This document shows, piece by piece, positions 47,340-59,817 of a DNA stretch of 64,000 nt (position 1 is its first letter; each line of letters begins with the position of its first letter). The notes under the pieces are model-generated. The model did no database searches. It was given only the letters and a program-made list of their open reading frames with translations, and was not told where the DNA came from. The DNA is from Pomphorhynchus laevis (taxonomy: Eukaryota > Acanthocephala > Palaeacanthocephala > Echinorhynchida > Pomphorhynchidae), in assembly GCA_012934845.2 (NCBI GenBank), contig WNNJ02003633.1, positions 1 to 64,000 of the forward strand, written 5' to 3'. The position numbers were made by a program, and so were the translations under genes.

Positions 47340-47790
47340 GGAACGTTTTCAGCTATATAATTTGTAAAAATAAATTTAAAATAATTAGCAGGAAATTTTT
47401 ATAGATTAATAATAAATAAAAAACTTTGTATTAGAACAAATAATCAAATTACATCAGAGGAAATACGTCATTTACATGTATTTGTCCCCACTGCTTTGTT
47501 GAGTCATGGAATAGAGGCTGAAACATAATAACAAAGTAGTTCCTTCTGATGACCTCTAATCCTTATTATTTATTATACATTGTGCATTATTTATTAGTCA
47601 ATTCATAAAAATTGACTTTTATTTTAAATTTCAATTTTTTATTTTAACCTGACATAAATTATATAAAATCTAATATAACAATTATTTATAATTATTTATT
47701 TAATTATTAAATTTTAATTTAGCATTATTATTTTATAATTTTATAACTATATTTAATATGTAGACTCAGTTAACTGATTTGATTTTTAGT
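47340..47790 (+). mobile_element. PLE 3' end with terminal segment (copy E)
   Basis: About 47365-47425 matches the PLE coding end (the KLLSGKFLWMDNK region, decayed). The structured block follows at 47446-47555 with CTGCTTTGTT and AACAAAGTAG, then ATTAGTCAATTC and the end motif ATGTAGACTCAGTTAACTGA near 47757-47777. Copy E differs from copy C at both sides of one predicted base pair. Confidence 0.75.
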
Positions 47791-49490
47791 CCTATCCAAA
47801 ATAATATCTTGACATTTTTATTTTTCGAATAAAAATGATAGAATAATAAATACTACGGCGTATTTTTATAAAATTTTTCTTATTTACTGGTTTAAATATT
47901 TGAATGTTATTTTTATTTTGAATAAAAATGTATACTAGTTTTAGATCAAGTTTTTCAAAAGCAATGCAAGTTGTACATTTTTTTTCTGTTTTAAGCTTTA
48001 ATCTTTGCCTCGCTAAATTTTCCAATAGTAGATGAATTCCGTGCGTGGATTCTTGTCTGTCACATGAAAGTGCATTGCTTGTCGAAATTCAGATTGTGTC
48101 GAAATTCAGATTGCTTCAATTAATAGAATGTAGAGTTGAACTATTCCATTGTAGTGATAGCTCTACTGCTACTTCTGTGATAGCTCTACTGCTATGATGC
48201 CATTGTAGTCGACATTTTATAAATTATAACGTACATTCATTGCATCGCGAAACTGTCTTGAGTTTAGGTAGCACCGAGCTCTTCGTGATGGAATGCAATT
48301 CAACTAGGGAAGAAGATTCTCTTTGCATAACGTGATCAATTACGACTTCCCATCTCAAACTATCAATATTAACCAGGCCTTATCTCGTAATTTTATATTC
48401 GGCTTATTTCTCATAAGGAATTTCTTTCAAATGATTATTTTGCTTTATCAATCATTGATCTTCTGCTAACTCAATCAGATTAAGTAATTCAATTCTCTTG
48501 AACTTGTGTAATTTAATTTCGAATATTGGTATGGACTGCAGACTCACAAGCCACCATGGCGTGTGGGTAAGAAAATCAGTCTCTTTAACGCCTCCTCTAT
48601 ATGATCACGCCTAAGCATCGATGGTACAGCTGCTCACTTATAGATTTTTCAATGTCGTAGAACCATTCGGTACGGATAGGAATAGTTCTTTGCACATGCA
48701 TTTAGTTCACTTGCATTGTAGGGCTTATATAAGCAAAATATAAGCAATATGAGCATCAAAAACAGCTAACTATGATAGCATTCCCAAATCATCCATCCAA
48801 ACCTCAATCTTACTTTTTACCTGATCCATTATAATTCATCAGTGCCTATAAGACTTTCGAGTACTTTGATTCCGTTTTGTGTAATATTTATCTTTTCATC
48901 ACTTAAATTAATTATTAATTATTATTAATAATTAATCTAATTAATTATTATTAATCGATTAATAATTTTATTATTAGTCGATTTTATTAATCAGGTTATT
49001 ATCATGAAAATTGCTTACTCTACTTATAAATACAATTATTGTAATAATCTTGTAAAATGATTGTTCTTGATTGAGAATAACATTAAAAACATTTGAAAAT
49101 TGATAAAATGATGTTCATTCCAAACATGCTTGACATATATGCGCTAGTCTCGTTACCACATTTTATGTAATATTTATGCTGGCAGCTTACTTAATATACA
49201 TGAAGATTTTTGGCAGTTTGCTAAACTCTTGATAATTTGCCATATAAATTATTGGCAGTTTGCTTAATATACAGTTAGATACACTGGGAATTAAGAAAAT
49301 CCATATTATGGACGAAATAATTTTAATTTTAATGGTTGTATTCTATTTTTAGATATGAATCATTTTCGGTCAAGATTTACTGGAAATTGAACACATTATA
49401 GTGAAGGATACATAATTTACAATACTATACACGTTAGCTAAAATATACATTAATAATATATGTACGGGTTTCATTTATAACACAAATATG
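47791..49490. other. AT-rich region, no recognised gene
   Basis: The minus frame 48025-47792 (77 codons, MENLARQRLKLKTEKKCTTC) is of uncertain nature. 48040-48900 is less AT-rich but broken in all frames. 48900-48985 is a dense ATTAAT/ATTATT palindromic tract. Confidence 0.4.
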
Positions 49491-49494
49491 GTTT

Positions 49495-51285
49495 ATTTAT
49501 AACATTCTTGAAACAGAATGCAATTGTAAAAGTCTTAGTTTTGATAAAATAAATGAGCATATATGTACTCATAATCTAGAATTAATTGAAATGGTCTAAT
49601 TAAGAAAAGAGCTATCAAAAGTATATAAATAAAGATTAAATAATAAGACAATATATAATTTATAATTTGTTATTTGGTGACTTAAATTTTTACTTTGGTA
49701 AAAAATTTATATATTTGATGAAATTAAAAAAAAATTAGAACAACAAACAATTATAAAAGGAAAGATAAAATTAATAAAGATATATATTCAGAACTTACTA
49801 AATTAAAGGATAACTATATAATAACAACTATTGATAAAGCTAGTAAAATCAAAAATTACATTGAAATTTAATGATACCTAGATTCATATGTAGTGCTTTG
49901 AAATGTACATTAAAATCTCTATGAGTTTACTGAATAAAATACTCTAAATAATTAAAGCATTTAAAAAATATTGTTAGGTAATCGACATTAATACTAGTAT
50001 AAAGCACTATTTCAGTATTAATTCTACAAAAAAGTTGAAAAACAAGAAGGATGCATTTTCAAAATAATAATATTTACCATTTTAGTACGATTTACACTAA
50101 TCTAGATTTAGCAGATACTAAGGAAGCGTTAGAAAAATTAATTAATCTGATATTCGGAAATGGATATAGATATATATGTTATAATAACTATAACGCATAT
50201 CTAACAAAAATTAAACCATTAAGTAAATATAAATATATAGATAAAATTGAATTATTAGAATCCGTAGATATTTTGAAAATCAAAATTATTTAAAAGTAAG
50301 GACATATATATTTAGTCAAATAAAATATTTTCAAATATAAGGCAACAGGAGCCCAGCTATAGCTGACTTATTTTTAAGCTTTATAAAATATGAATTTGTT
50401 CATAACTGTCTAAAAATGAATCTAAATTATATAATGATATTAAATATTTTTCGATATATTGATGATATATGTGTATTTAACTCTAATAGTTTTTATTCAA
50501 TAAGTGAACAAATTTATTTAGATATCCTTATTTTTAATAAAATTAATATTGAACAAAGGATATATCTAGATATGAACATTAAATTAACATCAATTTAACC
50601 AACTATTAATATATATAGTAAAGATAACATATTTAAATTTAAAAGAAACATATTTTGCATGATCATTTATGCACACCATATAATATAAAATATATACATT
50701 AATAATAATGAAATTTTACGAATTTCTATAATACGTAATTATATTGGTTTTTCTTCATAATCATTTAAATAATTTAATGTTTACATTTTTTAAACAGTAA
50801 ATCGTAAAATATATAAATCAACAGAATATTATTAAAAATAAATTTTATCTCTTTTGGAAAATGTTTATCAATAAATAGTAATTAATATACTTTGTATTAG
50901 AATAAAATGCTCTAGATAATCAAATTTTGTTGGAGGAAGTACGTCATTAAAATGTATTTGGCCCCACTGCTATATTGAGTCGAGGAATAGGGGCCCAAAC
51001 ATGATAACATCGCGGTTTCTTCTGATAACCTCTAATCCTCATTCTGATACGTCATCATTATTTATTAGTCAATTCAAAAAAATGATTTTTTTTTAAATTT
51101 CAATTTTCTATTTAATTTTCTATATAAATTATAGAAATTAATTTTTTTAATTTATATTAATCTTCTATATAAATTATATAAAATCCTATATAATAATTAT
51201 TTGTTATTTATAATTATTTGTGTTATTTATCATTATTTTTAGTTTATATAGTATAAAATACGTAGATTCAGTTTGCTGATCTGAT
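49495..51285 (+). mobile_element. Longest PLE copy (F), decayed, with N-terminal part and terminal segment
   Basis: The N-terminal part keeps CNCKSLSF (about 49519) followed by a HICTHNLELIEMV stretch, which fits the Cys/His start of PLE proteins. Next come a TTIDKAS-like block (about 49828), PRFICSALKCTLKS (about 49875), FSTIYTNLDLADTKEALEKL (about 50072), ADLFLSF (about 50365) and FRYIDDICVFNS (about 50448). The terminal segment runs from about 50885, with GGCCCC at 50960-50965 and GGGGCC at 50990-50995, to the end motif near 51250-51278. It has many breaks. A second, diverged end motif lies near 51397-51425. Confidence 0.8.
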
Positions 51286-52090
51286 TATCGATTAATCAGT
51301 TCTTTAAAATATTCAATTATTAAAATTTTAAAGCTATAAAATTTCCGAATTCTAAAAAACTTAACTTTTTAATTTTTTAATTTTTAAGTTTATTTATAGT
51401 ACAAAATATTTAGATTCTGTTAAATGTCCTGATTTATTTGAATTGCTTGTCTTATTATTCACAAGAGAACAATTTGTTTCTGCAATACGCTTCTCGCAAA
51501 TACTAATTTTGTCCTGGTGTACATACTTAACATATCAGTTAAGACATGTTGTCACACGAATTCATGAAAGTCTGTCTTGAGCAACCTTCCCCAATTCAGT
51601 TATCTAATTCCGTATGAATTGTTTCCAGCAAATATTCGAAATCTAGAATAGTATTTTTCGCATAATTTTCGAATGTTTTCATGTGGATTTTATTGCTCTA
51701 CCACGAGGACGTTTTTGGTATGAGTAATTGCCCTAAAGGAAAACCATTTTTGGAATACATGCATTTTACATACGCAGAACATGTCCAAGAAGACGTACTG
51801 TTTTTTTATAATCTGAATAAAAGAATCCCCAATACCGCATTTTTTACTCACAGTGTCATTTGGTATATGTTGGAGTGGATTTATTCTTGCAATCCGCCTA
51901 AGCAATTTATTTTCTGCAGCTATTTATATTCTATTTGTTTTATTTTTTTAGTCCAGCATTCCGGTCTATACAATATAACTAACTTTAGTTTTTATTAATA
52001 GCTTTCTATCACGCCATACCCTGTTTAGTCGGCTGAAACTTTTGCTTGCTGTTAGAATGTGATTGGTTATTTCATCATCACAGTTGCATT
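51286..52090. other. Region with an unassigned open frame
   Basis: The plus-strand frame 51681-51998 (105 codons) reads GMSNCPKGKPFLEYMHFTYA and LNKRIPNTAFFTHSVIWYML, with coding-like composition. The last third is hydrophobic. No family is recognised and no neighbouring exon is evident. The remainder is AT-rich. Confidence 0.3.
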
Positions 52091-52102
52091 CGTCGGATAT
52101 TA
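52091..52102 (+). repeat. Left target-site duplication of the LINE-A dimer (12 bp)
   Basis: CGTCGGATATTA occurs here, directly before the TTTA-type tail of the left copy, and again at 59818-59829, directly after the 5' end of the right copy. It does not occur at the internal junction (55952/55953). Confidence 0.9.
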
Positions 52103-52232
52103 AATAAATAAATAAATAAGGGTTTTATTAATAACTATATAACCGATAAAAACTTAAGAAACAAAAACATGCAAAAGACAGCTTTAAATAGAAGCCGTTC
52201 ACGACGAGTATTTTGAAATCTTCAACTTATAT

Positions 52233-54723
52233 TCACGGCATCAGGTCCAGAGGGATCTGAGCCCATCGGCCGCACCAGCGCGCCGCCCTCTGACTGAACC
52301 ATTCGGGGTCTCTCAAACACCTAAGAGTCCAGTCAAGGCGGACTATGGTTTGTAATCTCGAGATGAGGAGCTTGATAAACCTTAGTCTTTGTTCTGGGGG
52401 ACGTCCTCGTGATAAGAAGAATAATCCCGAGATAGCTCAAGTACCCCAGAGGCGCACTTGGGTTATCCCATTCAATGACAGATGCTGGGCCCGTTTCAGA
52501 GCCCACCTAGCTTTCTTCAGGATACGTTTAAGTCTATCCAGGTCAGCTTTCGCCGACCAATTCACCGTAACGGTGAACCCCAGATATTTTACTCGACTCG
52601 TGAAGATGGGGAGTGGTTGATGCTGCAAAATGGAGGAGAGTGTAGAGAGTGCTAGTCTCTTAAGTTTCTTTTTGGTGGCAGGAACGCCATTAAAGACAAC
52701 CACCTGTGATTTTGAGGAGTTTAAAATAAGATTGGATGGGGGCAACTGATCTTTTAATCTTAAAAAGAAACGGCTGATGTCAGAGATTACATCTTTGCAC
52801 CTGCGTCCAGAGAACAAGGCTGTGGTATCATCAGCATATACCACTAGATGTTGATCACGTTTAAAATTCTTGAATAATACAATGGATGCAGCAAGATATA
52901 AGATAGGAGAAAGTGGGGATCCTTGAGGTACACCTGTAATAGGGTAGAACTGACGCGCATCAGGGTCGTCTTCATAGTAGAACCGCTTGGTGTACAACAA
53001 TATCTCCACCCTGTTAACAATTCTCGCAGGCAACCCGAGGGACCTGAGAGAGGAGATAACGAAGGGAATGGAGATCCGGTCAAATGCAGCTGAAAAATCA
53101 AGAAAAACAGCCACAGCAAGCTGATGACTATTATCCTGACAAAACTGATGCACCTCACCAATTGCTGAATAAACCGAGCGCCCTTTGACAAACCCATGAA
53201 AACTCGGTGGGATCAAATTACGCCTACATAAATGAACGCGGATTCTACGCGCAAGCGCTTTCTCGTAGATGGATATGAGGGCGTTTTGAATCGAGATGGG
53301 CCGCAGATCTTTAGGACAAGTGATTAATCTCTTTTTAGGTAAAAAAAACTCGACGGCTGATGTTGATGTCCGCTATGTCAGACGGGGAGGCTAATAGCAT
53401 TGTGATGGCGACCTCCTTTCTCTGACTGTATGTCAAAAGCTGACAGACACGAGTGGTGAGTGGCGCGTGGGATTTGGAGGTGCCCGGGAGTGGTCCCCAG
53501 GAGTTAAGGATATCTGTAACAGATAAGTCCCTACTCCTGAAGTCACACCAAGGCGGATTGGTTGGGGAGATTGAGTGGCTCCATAATTATGTAAGGAAAG
53601 TGACTCCTCTAAAACTTTGTCAAGGCCTATGCTACTAATCCAAACCAAGGCTCTATCCTTCCAGCAAACAAACTTATCCTTCTTGAATATCTTCCAGAAG
53701 GAAGCCTGAGAAGGGTTTAGGCGAGCAATGCTTGCCTTATCCCTACTCAACTGGAACCTATATCTAGTGCTCCAGTATTCATTCGAGAGGGCTTGTCTGG
53801 CGGAAACAGAGAGAGTAGGAAGATGTAGCATTTTAGCTAGGACCTTGAGTTTTGTTGGAGTGGGATTGTATATGCGACCTTTATAGGTAGTCGATAGTAT
53901 CGCGGTAGCTTGCGAAGAGAGGTAAGTATTAAATTTGGTCAAACTCTCATTCCCAATTCGGGGGAATAGTTGGATAGCTGCCTGAAAGAAGGCCACCCTG
54001 ACGGGATCAAAGTGGAACCTTCTCCTCAGCAACGTATCTTCCTCTAACCGCCAACGAATTAGGTCATGAGAGGTGGTCTGTTGTTGGCGCGACTGCTCAG
54101 TACAGAAGGGTTTTAACAACCACTTCTTATGAAGCAGTAATATGTCGAGGAGTGAATTAGTTGTTGAGCAATGAAAGGTGGGGGATGGTGGTTTGTGAAT
54201 AAGATATTCGTTCCTGGCTCTGCGGTTTGCTGCATTAATCCAACGACCAGTTCTGTCGTTGAAATCAGCAAGTAACATGTCATAGCCGCTACCCAATAAA
54301 CGATCCAGGAGGTCACGGTTCTTGTGAATTTCTCTTGGCCGTATATAAATATTGGCTATGCTGATACATTTACCGTTCTTACGAAGTGATATAGCTAGAC
54401 AAGATAGGGCTGGACAAGAGTAGTTTAATAGGAGGGATGATCTTAAGGAGCTTTTTACTAGGGTTAAAAAACCTTGAGATGAATATGAGTGAGGAAGGGG
54501 TTATGTAAGGAGTAAAGTGGGTGTAGATGTGCTTAGGGATAAATCGAGTAATATCCTGTGGGAGACGGATAGACCGCGTCTCCTGAAGGACTATAACATC
54601 TGCATCTCTACCAGATAGAAGGCTAAGGGCGGAAACACCTCCCGAATTCCACTGAAGGATATTCAGTGAAAAAGGCCCTTGATTACTTCCCACTGCGTAA
54701 GTGTTACCGAAGTGGGACGCCAT
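52233..54723 (-). pseudogene. LINE-A ORF2, unit L
   Basis: It starts MASHFGNTYAVGSNQGPFSL. Endonuclease blocks LQWNSGG, VIVLQETRSI and DFNDRTGRW are present; the last is preceded by LLA where sisters have LLG. The RT (about 53290-52440) has FLDFSAAFDRIS, GVPQGSPLSPILY and YADD. The frame is broken near 54470, by an A8 run near 53346 (A7 in unit R), and by a TGA at 52439-52437 where sisters have Trp. The C-terminus ends AQIPLDLMP. Confidence 0.88.
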
Positions 54724-54727
54724 CCAC

Positions 54728-55940
54728 CTAGTCGCAACTAGAGGCGGAAAGGTCGCCTTTACCGCTTCCCGTCACGACAAATGGAGTCGCTTGCCCACGG
54801 GCGATATCTTCATTTCCCTCGTTAGCCATAGCCCATATCGAATCCTTCCAAGCAAGCTTCAGAGCGGCTATGCTTAACGCTGACCCGTTTCGTTTCTTAG
54901 ATTTTTGTGGTTTCTTAATATTGTTGGTCTTCCCAGAAGGAGGAGAACGGAAAGATTCCGCTAATTGACCCACCAATTTTTAGACCAATTTTTAGACCAA
55001 TTTTTGGACCAATTTTTCAAGTTGAATCATTGATGCCTGATGCTGCATTTCAATGAGTTTCAGGATTTCCGTATCCAGCATCCTGTCATCTTTCTTGTTA
55101 GACGAGACAGCTTCCACGAAACTAGTCGGTTTTGCTGTCACACTCCTGTGTCTCTTTTGGTACGCCTTAAAGATTTTACACTTTTTTGACCATGCGGGGT
55201 GCTCACCACCGCAGTTTGCGCAAAATGGCTTACATTCGCACTTTTCAGGATGAATAGCAGTTGTACCACACACGCCGCACTTATGGGGTAAAGAACAGCC
55301 AGTGGACCAATGCCCCCACTGATGACAATTGTTGCAGTGAGGGTACGTTAGTGAATCTGTTTCGATTATTAAAAATTTCAAATTATACCCCATAAAAGGA
55401 TTGCATGTCGAAATCGACAGTTTTAGAGCTTCATCCACCGGGGCATTGCAGAACGCCACGGGAATGGGAAAGCCTTTAATCCATTTTATAAAGCGAACGT
55501 TAGAGATTTTGTAATCAGTTTCTAGGGCTGATATATCTTCTTCTAAAATGAATGTGGGCATAATATTTATCTTTATTGTTGCCAGGATTGGTTTGGAAGC
55601 AATTATACCTTGTTCCGAATGCTCTTTTTTAAAGTAGTCGACGTACGACATTGCCAGATCAGGAGTGCAGAATGAGATTTTAATCTCAGATTCATAATAT
55701 TTAATCGCATTGAACAATATCCTTTTTTAAATCGATCGGCAAAGCCCCTTATAAAAACATTGAACATGTTCTGCCTTTCCAGAGGCACCAAAAGTCTGAT
55801 AATCACGAGGTTGGATAATTTTGGTACCGGGGGAGTTCCCCTTTCGAAATATATTCAAGAGAAGCTAAATCTCCACTTACCTCGTTTATTGCATTGGCAG
55901 GAAAATTAGTTTTCATTGAGTTCTTTGAACGCTCCGACAT
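54728..55940 (-). pseudogene. LINE-A ORF1, unit L
   Basis: It starts MSERSKNSMKTNFPANAIN. It has a one-base offset at the LP-PVPKL codons (about 55825) and another at an A6 run (55723-55728). It then reads LFNAIKYYESEIKISF, KPILATIKINIMPTFILEED and the knuckles CNNCHQWGHWSTGC, CGVCG and CANCGGEHPAWSKKC (about 55350-55180). A 12-bp unit encoding KLVQ is expanded at 54976-55022 and introduces two stops. It ends SASSCD with the stop at 54728, four bases before the ORF2 Met codon at 54723. Confidence 0.88.
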
Positions 55941-56080
55941 GAAAACAATAACTAAGTAAGTAAGTAAGGGTTTTATTAATAACTATATAACTGATAAAAA
56001 CTTAAGAAACAAAAACATGCAAAAGACAACTTAAAATAGAAACTGTTCACGACGTGTATTTTGGAATCTTCAACTTATAT

Positions 56081-58575
56081 TCACGGCCTCAGGTCCAGAG
56101 GGATCTGAGCCCATCGGCCGCACCAGCGCGCCGCCCTCTGACTGAACCATTCGGGGTCTCTCAAACACCTAAGAGTCCAGTCAAGGCGGACTATGGTTGG
56201 TAATCTCGAGATGAGGAGCTTGAGAAACCTTAGTCTTTGTTCTGGGGGACGTCCTCGTGAGAAGAAGACTAATCCCGAGATAGCCCAAGTACCCCAGAGG
56301 CGCACTTGGGTTATCCCATTCAATGACAGATGCTGGGCCCGTTTCAGAGCCCACCTAGCTTTCTTCAGGATACGTTTAAGTCTATCCAGGTCAGCTTTCG
56401 CCGACCAATTCACCGTAACGGTGAACCCCAGATATTTTACTCGACTCGTGAAGATGGGGAGTGGTTGATGCTGCAAAATGGAGGAGAGTGTAGAGAGTGC
56501 TAGTCTCTTAAGTTTCTTTTTGGTGGCAGGAACGCCATTAAAGACAACCACCTGTGATTTTGAGGAGTTTAAAATAAGATTGGATGGGGGCAACTGATCT
56601 TTTAATCTTAAAAAGAAACGGCTGATGTCAGAGATTACATCTTTGCACCTGCGTCCAGAGAACAAGGCTGTGGTATCATCAGCATATACCACTAGATGTT
56701 GATCACGTTTAAAATTCTTGAATAATACAATGGATGCAGCAAGATATAAGATAGGAGAAAGTGGGGATCCTTGAGGTACACCTGTAATAGGGTAGAACTG
56801 ACGCGCATCAGGGTCGTCTTCATAGTAGAACCGCTTGGTGTACAACAATATCTCCACCCTGTTAACAATTCTCGCAGGCAACCCGAGGGACCTGAGAGAG
56901 GAGATAACGAAGGGAATGGAGATCCGGTCAAATGCAGCTGAAAAATCAAGAAAAACAGCCACAGCAAGCTGATGACTATTATCCTGACAAAACTGATGCA
57001 CTTCACCAATTGCTGAATGGACCGAGCGCCCTTTGACAAACCCATGAAAACTCGGTGGGATCAAATTACGCCTACATAAATGAACGCGGATTCTACGCGC
57101 AAGCGCTTTCTCGTAGATGGATATGAGGGCGTTTTGAATCGAGATGGGCCGCAGATCTTTAGGACAAGTGATTAATCTCTTTTTAGGTAAAAAAACTCGA
57201 CGGCTGATGTTGATTTCCGCTATGTCAGACGGGGAGGCTAATAGCATTGTGATGGCGACCTCCTTTCTCTGACTGTATGTCAAAAGCTGACAGACACGAG
57301 TGGTGAGTGGCGCGTGGGATTTGGAGGTGCCCGGGAGTGGTCCCCAGGAGTTAAGGATATCTGTAACAGACAAGTCCCTACTCCTGAAGTCACACCAAGG
57401 CGGGATTGGTTGGGGAGATTGAGTGGCTCCATAATTATGTAAGGAAAGTGACTCCTCTAAAACTTTGTCAAGGCCTATGCTACCAATCCAAACCAAGGCT
57501 CTATCCTTCCAGCAAACAAATTTCTCCTTCTTGAATATCTCCTCAAGAAGGAAGCCTGAGAAGGGTTTTGGTGAGCAATGCTTGCCCTATCCCTGCTCAG
57601 CTGGAGCCTATATCTAGAGCTCCAATATTCATTCGAGAGGATATGTCTGGCGGAAACAGAGAGATTGGGAAGGTGCAACATTTTAGCTAGGACCTTGAGC
57701 TTTGTTGGAGTAGGATTGTATATTCGACCTTTATATGTAGTCGAAAGGATCGCGGTAGCTTGCGATGAGAGGTAGGAATTAAATTCGGTCAAACTCTCAA
57801 TTCCAATTCTGGGGAAGAGTTGGATAGCTGCCTGAAAGAAGGCCACTCTAATAGGATCAAAGTGAAACCTTCTTCTAAGCAACGTATCGTCCTCTAGCCG
57901 CCAGCGAATTAGGTCATGAGAGGTGGTCTGTTGTTGACGCGACTGCTCGGTGCAAATGGGTTTCAACAACCACATCTTATGTAGCAGTAATATGTCGAGG
58001 AGAGAATTTGTTGTAGAGCAATGAAAGGTTGGGGAAGGTGGTTTATGAATAAGATAGTCGATCCTTGCTCTGCGAAGTGCTGCATTAATCCAACGACCAG
58101 TTCTGTCGTTGAAGTCACCAAGTAACATGTCATAACCGCTCCCCAATATTTGATCCAGGAGGTCACGGTTTTTGTGAATTTCTCCTGGCCGAATATAGAC
58201 ATTGGCTATGCTTATACGCTTACCGTTCTTACAAAGTGATATAGCTAAACAAGATAGGGCTGGACAAGAGTAGTTTAATAGGAGGGATGATCTTAAGGAG
58301 CTTTTTACTAGGGTTAAAAAACCTTGAGATGAATATGAGTGAGGAAGGGGGTTATGTAAGGAGTAAAGTGGGTGTAGATGTGCTTAGGGATAAATCGAGT
58401 AATATCCTGTGGGAGACGGATAGACCGCGTCTCCTGAAGGACTATAACATCTGCATCTCTACCAGATAGAAGGCTAAGGGCGGAAGCACCTCCCGAATTC
58501 CACTGAAGGATATTCAGTGAAAAAGGCCCTTGATTACTTCCCACTTGCGTAAGTGTTACCGAAGTGGGACGCCAT
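56081..58575 (-). pseudogene. LINE-A ORF2, unit R
   Basis: The endonuclease half is broken: an extra base near 58545 just after the start, an offset near 58350, and one near 57540 where the linker codons are disrupted. The region from 57496 to the stop at 56081 is open for 471 codons and holds the complete RT: RPISIQNALISIYEKALARR, FLDFSAAFDRIS, GVPQGSPLSPILY, YADD and the C-terminus AQIPLDLRP. The second half would be catalytically plausible; the first would not be made in one piece. Confidence 0.9.
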
Positions 58576-58579
58576 CCAC

Positions 58580-59784
58580 CTAGTCGCAACTAGAGGCGGA
58601 AAAGTCGCCTTTACCGCTTCCCGTCACGACAAATGGAGTCGCTTGCCCACGGGCGATATCTTCATTTCCCTCGTTAGCCATAGCCCAAATCGAATCCTTC
58701 CGAGCAAGCTTCAGAGCGGCTATGCTTAGCGCTGACCCGTTTCGTTTCTTAGATTTTGGTGGCTTCTTAATATTGTTGGTCTTCCCAGAAGGAGGAGAAC
58801 GGAAGGATTCCGCTAATTGACCCACCAATTTTTGGACCAATTTTTCAAGTTGAATCAGTGATGCCTGATGCTGCTTTTCAATAAGTTTAAGAATTTCTGT
58901 GTCCGGCGTCCTGTCGTCATTCTTGTTAGACGATACAGCTTCCACGAAGCTAGTCGGTTTTGCTGTTACACCCCTGTGTCTCTTTTGGTACGCCTTAAAG
59001 ATTTTACATTTTTTTGACCATGCGGGGTGCTCACCACCGCAGTTTGCGCAAAATGGCTTACTTTCGCACTTCTCAGGATGTATAGCAGTTGTACCACACA
59101 CGCCGCACTTATGTGGTAAAGAACATCCAGTGGACCAATGCCCCCACTGATGACAATTGTTGCAGTGAGGGTACGTTAGTGAGTCGGTTTCGATTATTGA
59201 AAATCTCAAATTATACCCCATAAAAGGATTGCATGTTGAAATCGATAGTTTTTGAGCTTCATCAACCGGGGCATTGCAGAACGCAACGGGAATGGGGAAG
59301 CCTTTAATCCCTTTTATAAAGCGCACGTTAGAGATTTTGTAATCAGTTTCTAGGGCTGATATATCTTCTTCTGAAATGTATGTGGGCATATTATTTATCT
59401 TTATTGTTGCCAGGATTGGTTTGGAAGCAATTATGCCTTGTTCCGAATGCTCTTTTTTAAAGTAGTCTACGTACGACATTGCGAGATCAGGAGTGCAGAA
59501 TGAGATTTTAATCTCAGATTCATAATATTTAATCGCATTGAACAATATCCTTTTTTAAATCGATGAGCAAAGCCTCTTATAAAAACATTGAACATGTTCT
59601 GCCTTTCCAGAGGCACCAAAAGTCTGATAATCACCAGGTTGGATAATTTTGGTACCGGAGGAAGTTCACCATCCTGAATATATTCAAGAGAATTTAAATC
59701 TCCACTTACCTCGTTTATTGCATTGGCAGGAAAATTAGTTTTCATTGAGTTCTTTGAACGCTCCGACATGCTAAATTTACTCAT
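58580..59784 (-). pseudogene. LINE-A ORF1, unit R
   Basis: About 400 codons from the Met at 59784. This is the only copy in which the N-terminal segment continues in frame through ELPPVPKLSN. A single one-base offset lies at the A6 run 59551-59556, shared with unit L. After it the frame is open for 321 codons: the RRM-like KPILATIKINNMPTYISEED, knuckles CNNCHQWGHWSTGC, CGVCG and CANCGGEHPAWSKKC (about 59180-59030), a helical LEKLVQKLVGQLAESF stretch and a basic KPPKSKKRNG tail. It ends five bases before the ORF2 Met at 58575. Confidence 0.92.
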
Positions 59785-59817
59785 TTTTTGTCGGCGCTGA
59801 AAACAATAACTCGCAAA

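Larger units (their letters stand above)
52103..55952 (-). mobile_element. LINE-A, downstream unit of a head-to-tail dimer (unit L)
   Basis: 3850 bp on the minus strand. Its tail of TTTA units (52103-52120) abuts the left target duplication. Its 5' end (GTTATTGTTTTC, then the Met codon at 55940) abuts the CTTA tail of unit R. Relative to unit R the 5' leader lacks about 28 bases. ORF1 and ORF2 are both present but broken. It is closely similar to unit R and differs more from the plus-strand copies, including in the 3' UTR, so L and R form a subfamily. Confidence 0.92.
55953..59817 (-). mobile_element. LINE-A, upstream unit of the head-to-tail dimer (unit R)
   Basis: 3865 bp on the minus strand. 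The 5' end begins TTTGCGAGTTATTGTTTTC next to the right target duplication. The 3' tail is four CTTA units (55953-55968) and runs straight into unit L without host sequence. The 48-base leader, ORF1 and ORF2 match unit L closely. Confidence 0.92.

Noticed and set aside
52345-52620. Plus-strand frames over the dimer (also 56193-56468)
   Set aside because: They are antisense shadows of ORF2; their similarity to each other only reflects the two LINE copies.
52103-59817. Telomere-type head-to-tail LINE array (as with TRAS/SART or HeT-A)
   Set aside because: Only two units are present, a normal target duplication brackets them, and no telomeric repeat is seen at the ends.
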